Assembly (NCBI GenBank): GCA_040382935.1
Contig: JBEIEP010000030.1
Location: forward strand, 1 to 38,458
Source of the DNA: JALQUL01 sp040382935
Lineage (GTDB): Bacteria; Pseudomonadota; Gammaproteobacteria; Burkholderiales; Burkholderiaceae_C
Length of the DNA stretch: 38,458 nucleotides
Direction: 5' to 3'
Part shown: one piece after another, positions 24,001 to 36,000 of the stretch
Layout of the letters: each line of letters starts with the position of its first letter
How positions within the stretch are numbered: the stretch's first letter is position 1
Notes under the pieces: model-generated
Seen by the model: only the letters and a program-made list of their open reading frames with translations
What the model was told of the DNA's origin: nothing
Databases searched by the model: none
Translations under genes and position numbers: made by a program

Positions 24001-27000
24001 ACACTCTCAATATCTCTGGCGTCACCAATGGTGTAACGGTGGTGTCCAGTAGCACCAGCCTGACCACACTTGCCACCCAATTGACCACCGCGCTCAATGC
24101 CGCTGGCACTGGTTTGACGGCCACGCGCAGTGGCAACGTCATCACACTGAGCGATGCCAGCGCTGGTAGTGGTGTTGATCCATTGACCGCCACCATTACG
24201 GCCACTGTGCAACGTTTGCAAGCGGTGACAGAGTCAGGCCGCGCCTCGGTCACTGCCAGTAGCGCGGGGGGGCAACAGGTCAGCCTGACAGGTTTGCCAA
24301 CGCGGGTTGATATGCAATACACCGTAACGGTCGGTGGTACGGCTTATACAGTCACCCTCGACAACGGCGACACGTTAAGTTTGGCGACGGTGGCCGATAA
24401 GCTGGTGGCTGCCATAGGTTCTAGCGCATCGGCGACCAAGACGACCGTTGCAGCGACTTGGATTTCGGTTAACGCGGCTTTGGATGCACTGATTCAAAAA
24501 GGCGAGGCGGTGACCGTGCAACAGGCCAGGCCCGTGAATCTCAGCGGTGTACAGACCACTGGTGTGGCCGATTACACCTTGACGATAGGCGGTGACACGG
24601 CCACCTACAGGTCTGAAGCAGGTATGTCGGGTGGCGACCGTGCCCTTGGTCTTGCGGCAAATTTAGCGACCAAGTACGGCAGCAAGTACGGTACACGTGT
24701 TGATGGAAATGTGTTGTGGATCAGCAGTGGTGCAGGCAGTGCGAGCATTTCTCTGTCCAGTAGCAACGCCAGTGATACGCTGTTTGTGGAAACCGTTGAC
24801 CAAGCGGCACGCCGTCTGACACTGGTAGCCAATGCCGTCAATACTCCGTTTGTTGTGAATGGAGCAGCTATCACACCAACGGCCAAGTTGGCCACAAAGG
24901 CTATCGCTACCTCACAGGCAGCTGCTAGCAGCACCAAGCAAGTCACCGATGTAAATTTTGCCGGGACGGTAGCGTCTGACGTGCTCTACACCGTGGTACT
25001 GAACGGTAAAGCCTATACGGTGCGCACCGGTGCCAATCTGGGACTGAAGCTGACGGGGCTGTCAGCCAACGACAGCATCAGCCTCAAAATCGCCGATGAA
25101 GCAGGGGTGGCGATTACCGACGCAGCCCATCGCTTGTGGCTGGCCAATGTGCAAGCCACGCCCGAGGGTGTTACTCTGCCAAGGGTACTGGACTTGTCGG
25201 GCTTGCCGGTGGCGGCAGGCTATGTCTACACCGTGACCGCTGGTTCTGTGAGCGGCACCTTCACCGCCGAGCAGGGCAGTACGGCACAAAATGTGCTGGA
25301 CGGCCTAGCGGACAGCATTAATCAGCAAACCTCTCGTACGAACGTGACTGCGACTGGGTTAAGCACCACGGTGGCCTCTGCTTGGGTGGGTTCTGGTGCC
25401 ACCGTGGGGGTTCTGGATGCGCTGGATAACCTGATCACTGCGGACAACCAAGTAACGGTCAGCGCCAGTGGTTCCGCTCTAAGCCTGACAGGTGCCACCA
25501 ATAACACGCCGTTTACCGTGAACGCCGTGTATGCCACCTCTAGTACGGCATTGGCCGACGACCCCGGCGTGCCACTGACCAAGGCGGGTTTGTCGTCGGC
25601 TCAAACCAGCAAGATTATTTTTGCAGCGGCCTCTACCAATTCGGCAGATACACCTGACCAGGTTCTCAAACTGGTCAATGGGGTCAGTTTTATTGTTGAT
25701 ATGGGATCGCGCAGTTACAGTGTCACCATTGGCCAAGACGGTATAGCGGCAGGTAGCTGGAATGCGGTTCTGACCGCATTGGCCAGCAAGATTCAAACAG
25801 GCGAGAACGCTGCAGTAAGCGCTGGCATTGCAGCGGCCACGGCCGAGCGGCCTTATACCGGGACGCAGATCACGGTCACACCCGATGCGGCCACGCGCAG
25901 CTTGACCTTGGTTGGGCAAACGCAAAATCTCGGCTTCAATGTGGCCGATGCCCGCGTGACCTACAGCGGCACCCGGAACGTGGTGGGTGTGGTCATCCAG
26001 ACCGGTACGACGCCAGAGGTCACAGCGACCCCATCTGCCAAGCAGCAAAGCAGTGTTAATTTTGGCGGTTCCACACTGTCAGCCGATATCAGCTACACCG
26101 TGACGGTGAACGGCGTGGCCCAAACTGTTAAAGCAGGCGATGCGATCGGTGGGGGTGGCACTGTTGCAGTGACTTGGTCCTCAATTTTGGGCGAGCTGGC
26201 GCGTAAGTTGAGCGCAACCAATGTGGTGACGGCCACCGTCTCGGGTCAAACGATTCAGTTGCAGGCGGTGGTTGCCAATGTTTCATTTAATGTGAGTGCT
26301 TCTGCCTCGGACGCGGGCGTTACGCAACTGAACCAGCCCGGAGACTATGTGCTGGTGCTTCCTGATCGTCCAGCCGGTCCCTACAGCTTAAATGCCAATG
26401 GCAGCCTGACGGTGGTGAACCTCCCCACTAATGATGGTGAGACGATTGGTTTGAGTGCCGGCAAGTCGCTGGTGGTCGTATCGCCGATTGCGGTTGGAAC
26501 GGGTACCAGCGGTGGAGCGGTGACCCTGAGTGCGGGCAACAGCCTTACCTTGGGTGGCAAGCTGACCGCGGGTTCACTGACGGCCACTGCCAGTGGTGAC
26601 CTGAGTATGAAGACCGAAGTGGGTGTGATGAACATCACCCTCAATACCCTCAACGGAGCCAAGCCCAGCAATTTGACGATTGAGCAGAAAGCCGCAGACA
26701 CAGGCAAGGCGGATCTGATTATTAACACATTGGTCATGTCTGCGGGCAATGTCACCATCATTGCCGATGGAGATGTTGTCATCAACAGCATCACGGGCAG
26801 TGTCGGCAGTTTGCGCATTGTTAGCACGGGTGGCAAGGTCTGGATCAAAAATCTTACCGATGGAGCCGACGTTGCCATACAGGCCGCTGGCAGTGTGGTA
26901 CTGGGCAACCGTGCCGCGTGGGGTCTTGGTGGAGGCGATACCACCATAGAGGCCAGCACTCTGGACATTGTGGCCGGTGGTGAGATAAAGGTCTACGAAA

Positions 27001-30000
27001 AAGATGCGGTGGTGATTAACCAAATCCGCAGCCAAGCCAAGGCCGCCGTGACTGTGCTATCGGGTGGCGGTATGACGTTGAATGCGGCGATCGATACGGC
27101 ACAGCAGGCTGTCAACTTGGTTACAACCGGCGGCTTACTGACACTGAACGCACCTATTAGCTCAGGCGGTGCCAGTATCACTTTAGAGGGTGCTGGTGGT
27201 TTGGTGATGTCCGAATTGGGCGACGTGAGCAGCGCCGGGGGCACTATGACGCTCAAGGCCGGAACAGGGGCGATGACCATGGCCTTTGATACGCTGGTCG
27301 ATGCCGGGGCGGGCCAGGTCAGTCTGGCCGCTGGCGGGTATATCACTCTGGGGCAAGTACGCACCAGTTATGTGGGGGTTTTGAATATCACGGCCGGTGG
27401 GCTTAGCGCGCGCGCCGATGGTTTGTTAGACATATCTGCACCTAATGCAAGCTTGAAGATCATCTCTTCGGGCGGAATTGGAGACAACGGGAATCCGCTC
27501 GAAATAAAGGTAAAAACAATGGATATTTGGAATACCGATACAGGCACTAGCGCTATTGTGGTCGAACAGACCGGTGCGCTGGACGTGAATCAACTGAAAC
27601 AGGCCGCTAGCGGCAAAGTGGAGCTGCGCACGATTGCTGGAGACATCAATGTGCTTGATCTGGGGGGCGCATTGGCCGACGGCGTACATGCCACCAGCGG
27701 TAGTGTGACTCTGTATGCTGGAGGTGGTCAGGTCAATCTGGCCGAAGACATCACGACCACGGGTGGTGCGGTCAGTGTGGTAGCCGAGCAAGGCAATATC
27801 ACGCTAGATTCAGGCATTCGGGTGGTTGGAGGGCAACAAAACGGGGCGGATCTACCCACAGGCGACATCTTACTGCGCGCCGCCAATGGTTCTATTCTGA
27901 CGGCCTCTTCGGCAGCTCAGTGGTTGCTCGATGGCGTGGCGTTTGATGAAGATGCGATCTGGGCTTTGGTGAACGGTCGTTACCAAGTGGATGTTGCAAC
28001 GGGCCAGATCACTGCAAAGGATCTGACCAGTTCAGAGAGCTTCCAGCACCAGTTAGCGAACGGTCAAGTCCTGCGCGCAGCGGGTGGTGCATATGTGCAA
28101 ACAACCGGTGGCGACCTGACGCTGGATGCCAGTGGAGCGATTGGCGAGAAGGTAGCCGGTTTTGTCTTTAGCCCCCTGTCGGTCTTGGTAGATGCCCAGA
28201 CCTTGGTGGCGGGAAGTAGCACGCGTGATAACGTGTCTATCATTGCGACCGATAGCATTACTGTGGGCACCGGTGCTGCGGACAGCAGTGGCAGCAAGGG
28301 CGGTGCCACGAACGTCATCAGTCTATCGGGCAAACAGTCCATCGATTCACCTGTAGATGCTGCGGGCCAAGACATCACGATTGCCGCCAATGAAATCAAC
28401 ATCACGCAATCGATTCGCAGTGCCGACGCCACACTGACGATCAAGCCGCTGGACCCCAACGCCACGATTGTGGTGGGCGATATGCTATCGAGCAACAGCG
28501 GGCCAACCTTGAACCTAGATCGCGGTGACATCGGCAATTTGGGCGCTGGATTTGGCACAATCGTTATCGGTGCCAGTGGCAACTCCAATCCGGTTTATTT
28601 CACCAGCAGCAACGGTTCTGCCCTGCAGTTCAGTGATCCGCTGACGGTGTATTCCAACGGCGCAGGCGGTGAGATCTACTTTGGTACCGATGTGAGTGCC
28701 AAGTCCATGACGCTCTTTGGCTCTGGGCAAACTACCACGCTGAGCGCCAATCAGAGCTTTACGACCGGCCTTACCGTGAATGACTCGGTCAAGGTAGAAG
28801 GTGCCCGCAGCATTAGCACGACCTCGGGTAATTTGGTTTTTGGACAGAGCGGATACTCTTACTTCTTGGTCGGTGGCGTGACAGCGCCCACCAATACGGC
28901 GGATACGCTGACTTTGACGGCTGGCAACGGGGGTGATGTCACCTTCTTAGCGACGATTACGGGCGCGGCATCGGGCGAAGCGGGTGCCGAATATCTGAAA
29001 GGTCTGACGATTACCGCTGATTCAGTGACCTTCAGGGAAGAGGTGATCCTGGACGGTGATCTGATCATTCATGCAACCGGTACGGTGACGTTCATGAAAG
29101 GGTTGACGCTGCTCAACGGTCATTCACTGACCATTGACGGTGCCGCCAAAATTGATTTCCAAAGTACCAGCAATATTGACTTGCAGAAAGGGACAGCCGC
29201 CTCAGGTGGTAACCTAATCTTGGAAGCCGATGAAATTGAACTGTCCATGTCCAGTGGCGGCATTACGGGCAGCGGCTCTGTCACCATGCGCCCCACCACC
29301 TCTACCGTGGCTATTGCAATAGGTTCGCCCGAGGGCGTGGGTACGGCGAACGTTTTAAATCTGGATACCTCCGAAATCCGGGCGTTTGCCGACGGCTTTA
29401 AGGGGTTTGTCATTGGTCAGCGTGAGCTGGTGAATGGCACGACCGATGTGTGGCATGCGGTGGCCAATGCGTCGAATCAAGTGACTATTGGCGCCAACAA
29501 CTTCAGCGCCACCGATCCTTTATTCCGTAGCAATGTGGCTATCTATGGCGGCTCCATCGTGGTCAACGATTTTGGCAATGCGGCCTACAGTTTGCGCATT
29601 GGGGCAGGTTCAACGCTCAAGCTGGACGCTTACAGTGATGTCACGATTTCCAATGAAATTGAAGCCGATTCGGTGCAGATTTACTCGGCCGCCGGGCGTA
29701 TTGGTCAAATCGACAACGTCAACGATTCTCAAACAAGTGAGGCAATTCGCAGTCTGGAACTGGTCTTGACTGCCAACACAGGTATCAACCTCACGTCGGT
29801 GGAGACCACTTGGCTGGATGCGCAAAATACCGGGACGGGCACGATTAATCTGGGCGTGAATGTGGTGCGCACGGGCTCGATTGGCCGCTTGTCGACCACT
29901 CAGATCACGGGTGATGTCAATATCGTGCGACTGGCGCAAACCACGGCCAGTGGTGGTGACATCAACCTTACCACGAGAGGGGGGTCGCAGACGGTACTGG

Positions 30001-33000
30001 ATGGCACCGTCAATACTGGTGCCGCGACGCACTTGTCGCTCTTTGGTGTGACCACTTCGAGTGTGACGAATGCAGGTACGGGTGACGGCTTAGGTAAGAT
30101 CACTTTGCTCGCTCAGGGATCGGGCGAAGACATTTTGGTGAACAAGAGCATGAGCGGCGTCGGCGCGATGACGCTGACGGCTGCCGATAGAATCACCGTT
30201 AGTACGGCCAGTCACTTAAGCGCAACCGGCAGATTTAGTGCAATTTCACTGACAGCCGGCGGCGACATTAACGTGTCTAGTGATATCAGTTCAGGAAACA
30301 CCGTTGTGGTTGGTGGTGATCTGACCACCTTAACAGGTGGTCAAATCACGATGCTCGCAGGCGGTGCGCTGCTCATGTCCAGCGGTTCAGCCGTCACCAC
30401 CCTGGGCAGCAGCGGGCGGGCCACTTTGACGGCCAATGGCCAGGTGAGTCTGAGTAAGGTGCAGGTGGGCGCTACGGCATTCATCACCAGTAGCACGGGG
30501 GCTGTCGTTGACATCCTAGCAGGTGACGCACCCAATGTGTTTGGTGATGGCTCAGACGCTGTGGCGCTCACACTGTCAGCCGCTACTGGTATCGGCTCAG
30601 CAGATACGCCTCTTCAGACCAGTGTAGCCAAACTGGAGGCGATCACCAGCACCAGTGGTGGCCTGTTTGTGCGTGAAGCGACCAGCCTAGAAATTGCGGG
30701 CAGCAATCTCACACCGGGTATCAATCTGGGGGGCACCAGCGGCGTTATCTCTCTGGTCTTGACCTCCGGTAATTTGTTAGTGACGGAGGCGATTCAAAGC
30801 ACCTCGTCGGGAACGAATGTCGGAAATATCCTGCTGCAAACCGAGGCAGGAGCCATCAGTGTGCAGGCCAACGTCAATTCGACGGCGGGCAATATCAGCG
30901 TGCTGGCGAGCACGGGTATTGATCTGGGCACCAGTGGAGGCAACCGCAAGACGGCGGTGATCACCACCAGCACTGCGAACAAGTCGGTAGAGTTGCTGGC
31001 AGCGGGCGGTAACGTGACGATGGAGTCGGCCTCGGGCATTGTGGCCACCAACAGCAGTCCGGTACGGGTCATAGCCTCGGGCGACATTGTGCTGGGCCAA
31101 TTGAACGCAGGTACGGGCGCGGCCGGTGTGGTCAGCTTGAATGCCGGTGGTGCGATTACCGACGCCGACGGACTTGACGCCGGTGGGTCGCAAAGTATCA
31201 ACGTGACCGCCAGTGCCGTGCGCTTTTACGGCACGGCAGGCGTGGGTACAGGAACCAACGCCATTGAGCTGAGCGTACATACCGTAGCGGCCAACGCCGT
31301 CACGGCCAACACAGGGGTCTTCCTCAACGAGTTCAACGGTTTGGTGGTTGGCAGCGTCGCCGGTGTTACGGTCAACCGAATCGACGCCTTGGGTGCCAGC
31401 GCGGCGTCGCTGAATGAGGCCGCCTTTACCTTTGGCGAAGAGCTGGCCTTGGCCGGTATCACCACGGGAACGGGCGGTGCGGTGGTATTGCGCAACGGGA
31501 CAGGGGCCGGTGTTGGCCTGACCAGCACCTTGGTCATCAATTCTGCTATCACGGCACTGGGCGCGGGAGACGTTCGTATCGAAAACCTGCACAGCGATGT
31601 GGGCAGCACGCTGACCATTAACGCGGGCATCAATGCCGGCAGCGGGAATGTGTCGGTACTCAGCCAGAACGACCAAACCTATGGCGCTGGCGGTGATATT
31701 ACGACGACAGGTGGCACGATTGACTTACGCGCAGCTTTGGCACTGGCCGATATCACGATGGACGCTGGGACTACGCTCCAGACCAGCGGCGGCAATATTT
31801 CAGTGGTCGCTACGTCTACTGGCAACCTGACGCTGGGTCTGTTGGATGCACGCTCAGCGGCCGATCGCGCAACGCCCGTGAGCGCAGAGTCCGCCACAGC
31901 GGCTTGGGGCTCGGTAAGCCTTAGCACTTTGGGTGGCAGTATTTTGGACAACGCGGGTGATACGGCGGTCAATGTCTACGCCACAGAGCTTCAATTGAGC
32001 GCGCCCACCACGGGTGCGGTAGGTGCCAGCAGCAACCCGCTGGAATTGGAAGTGGCCCAATTGAGTGCTAACGCAGGCAGCGGCGGTTTGTACCTGAGCG
32101 AAGCCAGCTCCGTCACCTTGGGCCGAACAGCGGCAGTCGATTACAAGCGCGTAGCGACCACCGGCATCGGTGCCAATACGGCCGGGGCCACGCAAGATGA
32201 TGTGGTCAGCACCGGACACCTGATTCTTGCCACCGGTTCGGGCAGTATCTCCACGCTAGTGACCACAGGTGATGTCAGTGCCGCAGGCAACCTTCTGATC
32301 AGCGCAGGCACGGCAGGCGGTTTGACTGTTGGCGGTAACGTGAGCAACAGCGCGGGTCATACCAGTTTGGTGGCTGCGGCGGGCATTACCCAGCAAGCCA
32401 ACGCCAGCATTTCTGCCAGCGGGGTCGATGCCTCTGGCAAGACCATTCAACTGAGTGCTGGTGGTGCTATTGCTATGGCGGCGGGAGCCTCTATTGGCAG
32501 CAACAACGGCAACATTTTGCTCAATTCTGCAAGTGGCAATGTGACGATTGAAACCATCACGGTCAACAGCCCGACCACGGGCAGCGTTGCCATCACGGCC
32601 CAGTCAGGAAGCATTGTGGACCGCAACACGACAGCGGTGGACATCACGGCCGCTGGCTTGATTCTTAAAGCGTCTAACGCCATCGGCAGTAGCGGTAATT
32701 CTCTGGAAGTCAATGTCGATACGCTAACGGCCAATGCGGGCTCGGGCGGTGTTTTTATTAGGGAAAGCAACGCCCTGACGGTGGATGCGCTAACGGTAAC
32801 GGTGAACCGTGTAGCTGCTGATGCCACGGTGAGCACCGATGGCAGCGCCACCGTTACACAGGAGGACTTGAGTGCCACCGGAGCCGGTCACCTGGTACTG
32901 AGCAGTGGCGGCACTTTGACGCTTTCTGCGGGTACCGCTGGCAGCAATGCGGTCAGTACAGTCAGTGGAAACGTATTACTGCTGAGCGCCACGGGCGCGA

Positions 33001-36000
33001 TCAACCTGAATGCGGGTCTGGATGCAGGCAGCGGTTACGTGACTTTGCTTAGCGCCGAGGCCATCAACTTGGCCGCTGCAGGTGACATTAGTACCACGGC
33101 GGGTACGGTGGATCTGGACGCAGGCACCAGCCTGACCATGGCCGATGGCGCGGTCATTCAGACCGGCGGTGCCAACACCGCTACCGCGCAAACCGGTAAC
33201 ATCCGACTTCGAGCAGAGGGTGATATCACGGTGGGTTTACTGGATGCACGGGCTTCCAGTGACCGTACCGCTGGCACTTTGACCCAGCAAACAACGGCAT
33301 TGGGCAACACAACGCCATGGGGCTTAGTGAGCATTTTGAGCGCGGGTGGCAGCATTTTGGACAACGCAGAGGCAACGCCCGATGTGTACGCCAACGAGCT
33401 GCGCTTGTATGCCGCTACAGCCCTCCAGTCGGTGGGTGCAGGCGACAACCGCTTGGAAATCGAAGCGGCTAAGCTGAGTGCGATTGTGGGCAGTGGTGGT
33501 CTGTATCTGACCGAATCGACCGCCTTGACCGTCGGCCGAACCGCTGCCGTAACGGTTAGCCGTGTGCCGTCCACTGGCAATGTCATGGGCTCCACACAAA
33601 CCGATGGTGCACAAAGCAATTTGACCAGCTTTGGCAACTTGGTATTGGTCAGTAGCGCGGGCAGCATTGACACGCTGAGCAGCGGGGCGATCTTCGCCGC
33701 CGGTCATCTGCTCATCAGCGCTGCAGGCAACAGCAGCGACATTACATTGGGTGCTGCGGTACTTAATACGGTCGGACACACCAGCATTGTCAGTGGTCGC
33801 GACATCCTTCAAAACGCCAATATCACGGCCAATACCGCGACGGCCAAGACGGTTGAGCTGGTCGCCGGTGGTGCCATCACCATGGGCACTGGCACTACCA
33901 TAGCCACCAACCATGGCAATGTGGCACTGAAGGCCACAACCGGCGATGTGACGATTGAAGCTATTACCGCAGGCACTGCCAGTGCGGCTATTACGGCCCA
34001 GGCCGGCAGCATTTTTGACCTTGCCGGTGATACAGCCGTTGACATCACGGCGGCCAACCTGATCCTGAACGCGGGCACGGCCATTGGCGCAGGCAGCAAC
34101 GCCCTAGAAATCACGGTGGACAACCTGAGCAGCCGATCGGCCAATGGTGGCACGTTTATCACTGAGAGCGATGCCGTTATCGTTACCAACCTGAGTTTGA
34201 CGGTAGAGAGCGTGCAAAGCACGGGTGGTACCACCACTAGCGCTGCGATCAGCCAAGAAGACATGGTCACAGTGGGCGCTACCAGCCACCTGGTGCTGAC
34301 AACGGTGGGTGGTGCCATTACTGTAAACGGTGGTGCCGCAAGCAGCACCACAGGTATGAGTGCAGGTGCCAACGTCCTGCTTAGCACCGGGGAAGCGCTG
34401 GAAGGATTGGCCACTGATGCCGATATCACCCTTAACGCCAGCATCAACAGCATAGACGGCCACATCACCTTGCTGGCCAAAGACAACATCACCCAAAACA
34501 CCGCCGATGCGGATATCACTGCTAGCGCTAACGCCAAAACGATTGACCTCCAGGCCGACGCCGCCATTACCATGGTCAGCGGTGCCCTCAGCCAAAGCGC
34601 AGGCGGCAATATACGCTACGAAGCCACTGCGGGTGACATCACCTTGAGCGCGATTACCACAGGTGGCAGCACAGCCGGTCAGGTGGCCGTGCTGGCCAGC
34701 GCAGGCAGTATTTTGGATCTGCTGCGCGATACAAGCGTCAACGTCACCGCTGCTGACTTGCTACTGCAAGCGGGCACAAATATTGGGCAGAGCGTGAATC
34801 GCCTTGAAACCTCGGTGGCTAACTTGAGCACCTGGTCTAAAGCGGGTGGCACTTACCTCACTGAAAGTGACGCTGTAACGGTGACGGCCCTGAGTATGAC
34901 CGTCAACCGAGTGGGTGCTGCGGGAGCGGACACCCTGACGACAGCCGATACGCAAGAAGATATGACCACTGCGGGTGCCAATAGCCACCTTTACTTGGTA
35001 ACCGCTGTTGGTGGCATCACGGTTAACGCCGGAACAGCGGCGACATCGGGTGTTGATGCAGAAGGTGATTTGTTGCTGCACGCAGGCGGCAACAGCAGCG
35101 ACATGACCCTCAATGCCGATGTCACCAGCGCTGGTCATATCACCGTCAACGCCGGGCGTGACCTGTTGCAAAACGCCAACCTGACGGCCAGCGCCGATGA
35201 CAAAACTATAGACATTCTGGCGGGCAACGCCATCACCATGGCGCAGGGCACAGCTGTCCAGAGCACGGCGGCCACCACCCAAGGCAATATCCGCTTACAG
35301 GCCACTACGGGCACCATCACCCTTGAAAAAGTAGATGCAGGCACCACCGGCAGCGTGAGCATTATTGCCAGTGTTGGCAGCATCTTGGACGGCGACGCCG
35401 CAGCGGGCAACAATGACACCGAGGTCGATATTCTGGCCAACAACTTGCTGCTCACTGCGGCAGTGACGCTGGGCCAAGGCGACAACCACCTAGAGACCAC
35501 GGTTACCAAGCTCAGCGCCAATGCCACCGGCACCGGCGGGGCCAGCACCAATGGGGTGTTTGTGACCGAATCTGACGGATTGGCACTCGATACCGTGGAT
35601 GTGGATGTATACCGCCAGGCCAGCGTACTCAACAACAATTTCTTGCGCACGGTAGACTTGACCGATGTCGTGGTACCCATCACACTAGGCAGCAGCAGCA
35701 CACTGATCGTGACCTTAGATGGTCAGGCTTTCTCGGTCACTGCGGCACCTGGCTCCAGCGTGAGCGACCTAGCGAGCGCCGTTGCCGCGCTGGCGCAAAA
35801 AATCAACGACTACCTGCCGGTTGATTACACCGCGACGGTGGATGGCACCGGGTTCGTCATCCAGATCACCGCTGGCGCAGGTGCTGCAGCTATTAGCACC
35901 ACACTGACGGGCGATGCCACCGGCACCACGCAAATTAGCGCCGCCGACTCTGGCTTGAACCTGATTGACAACGCGGCACAAAGCGATCTGACAAGCGCCA

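Noticed and set aside
30777..31676. Antisense ORF of 299 codons
   Set aside because: Same reason: complement of beta-repeat coding sequence, no domain and no gap in the sense frame.
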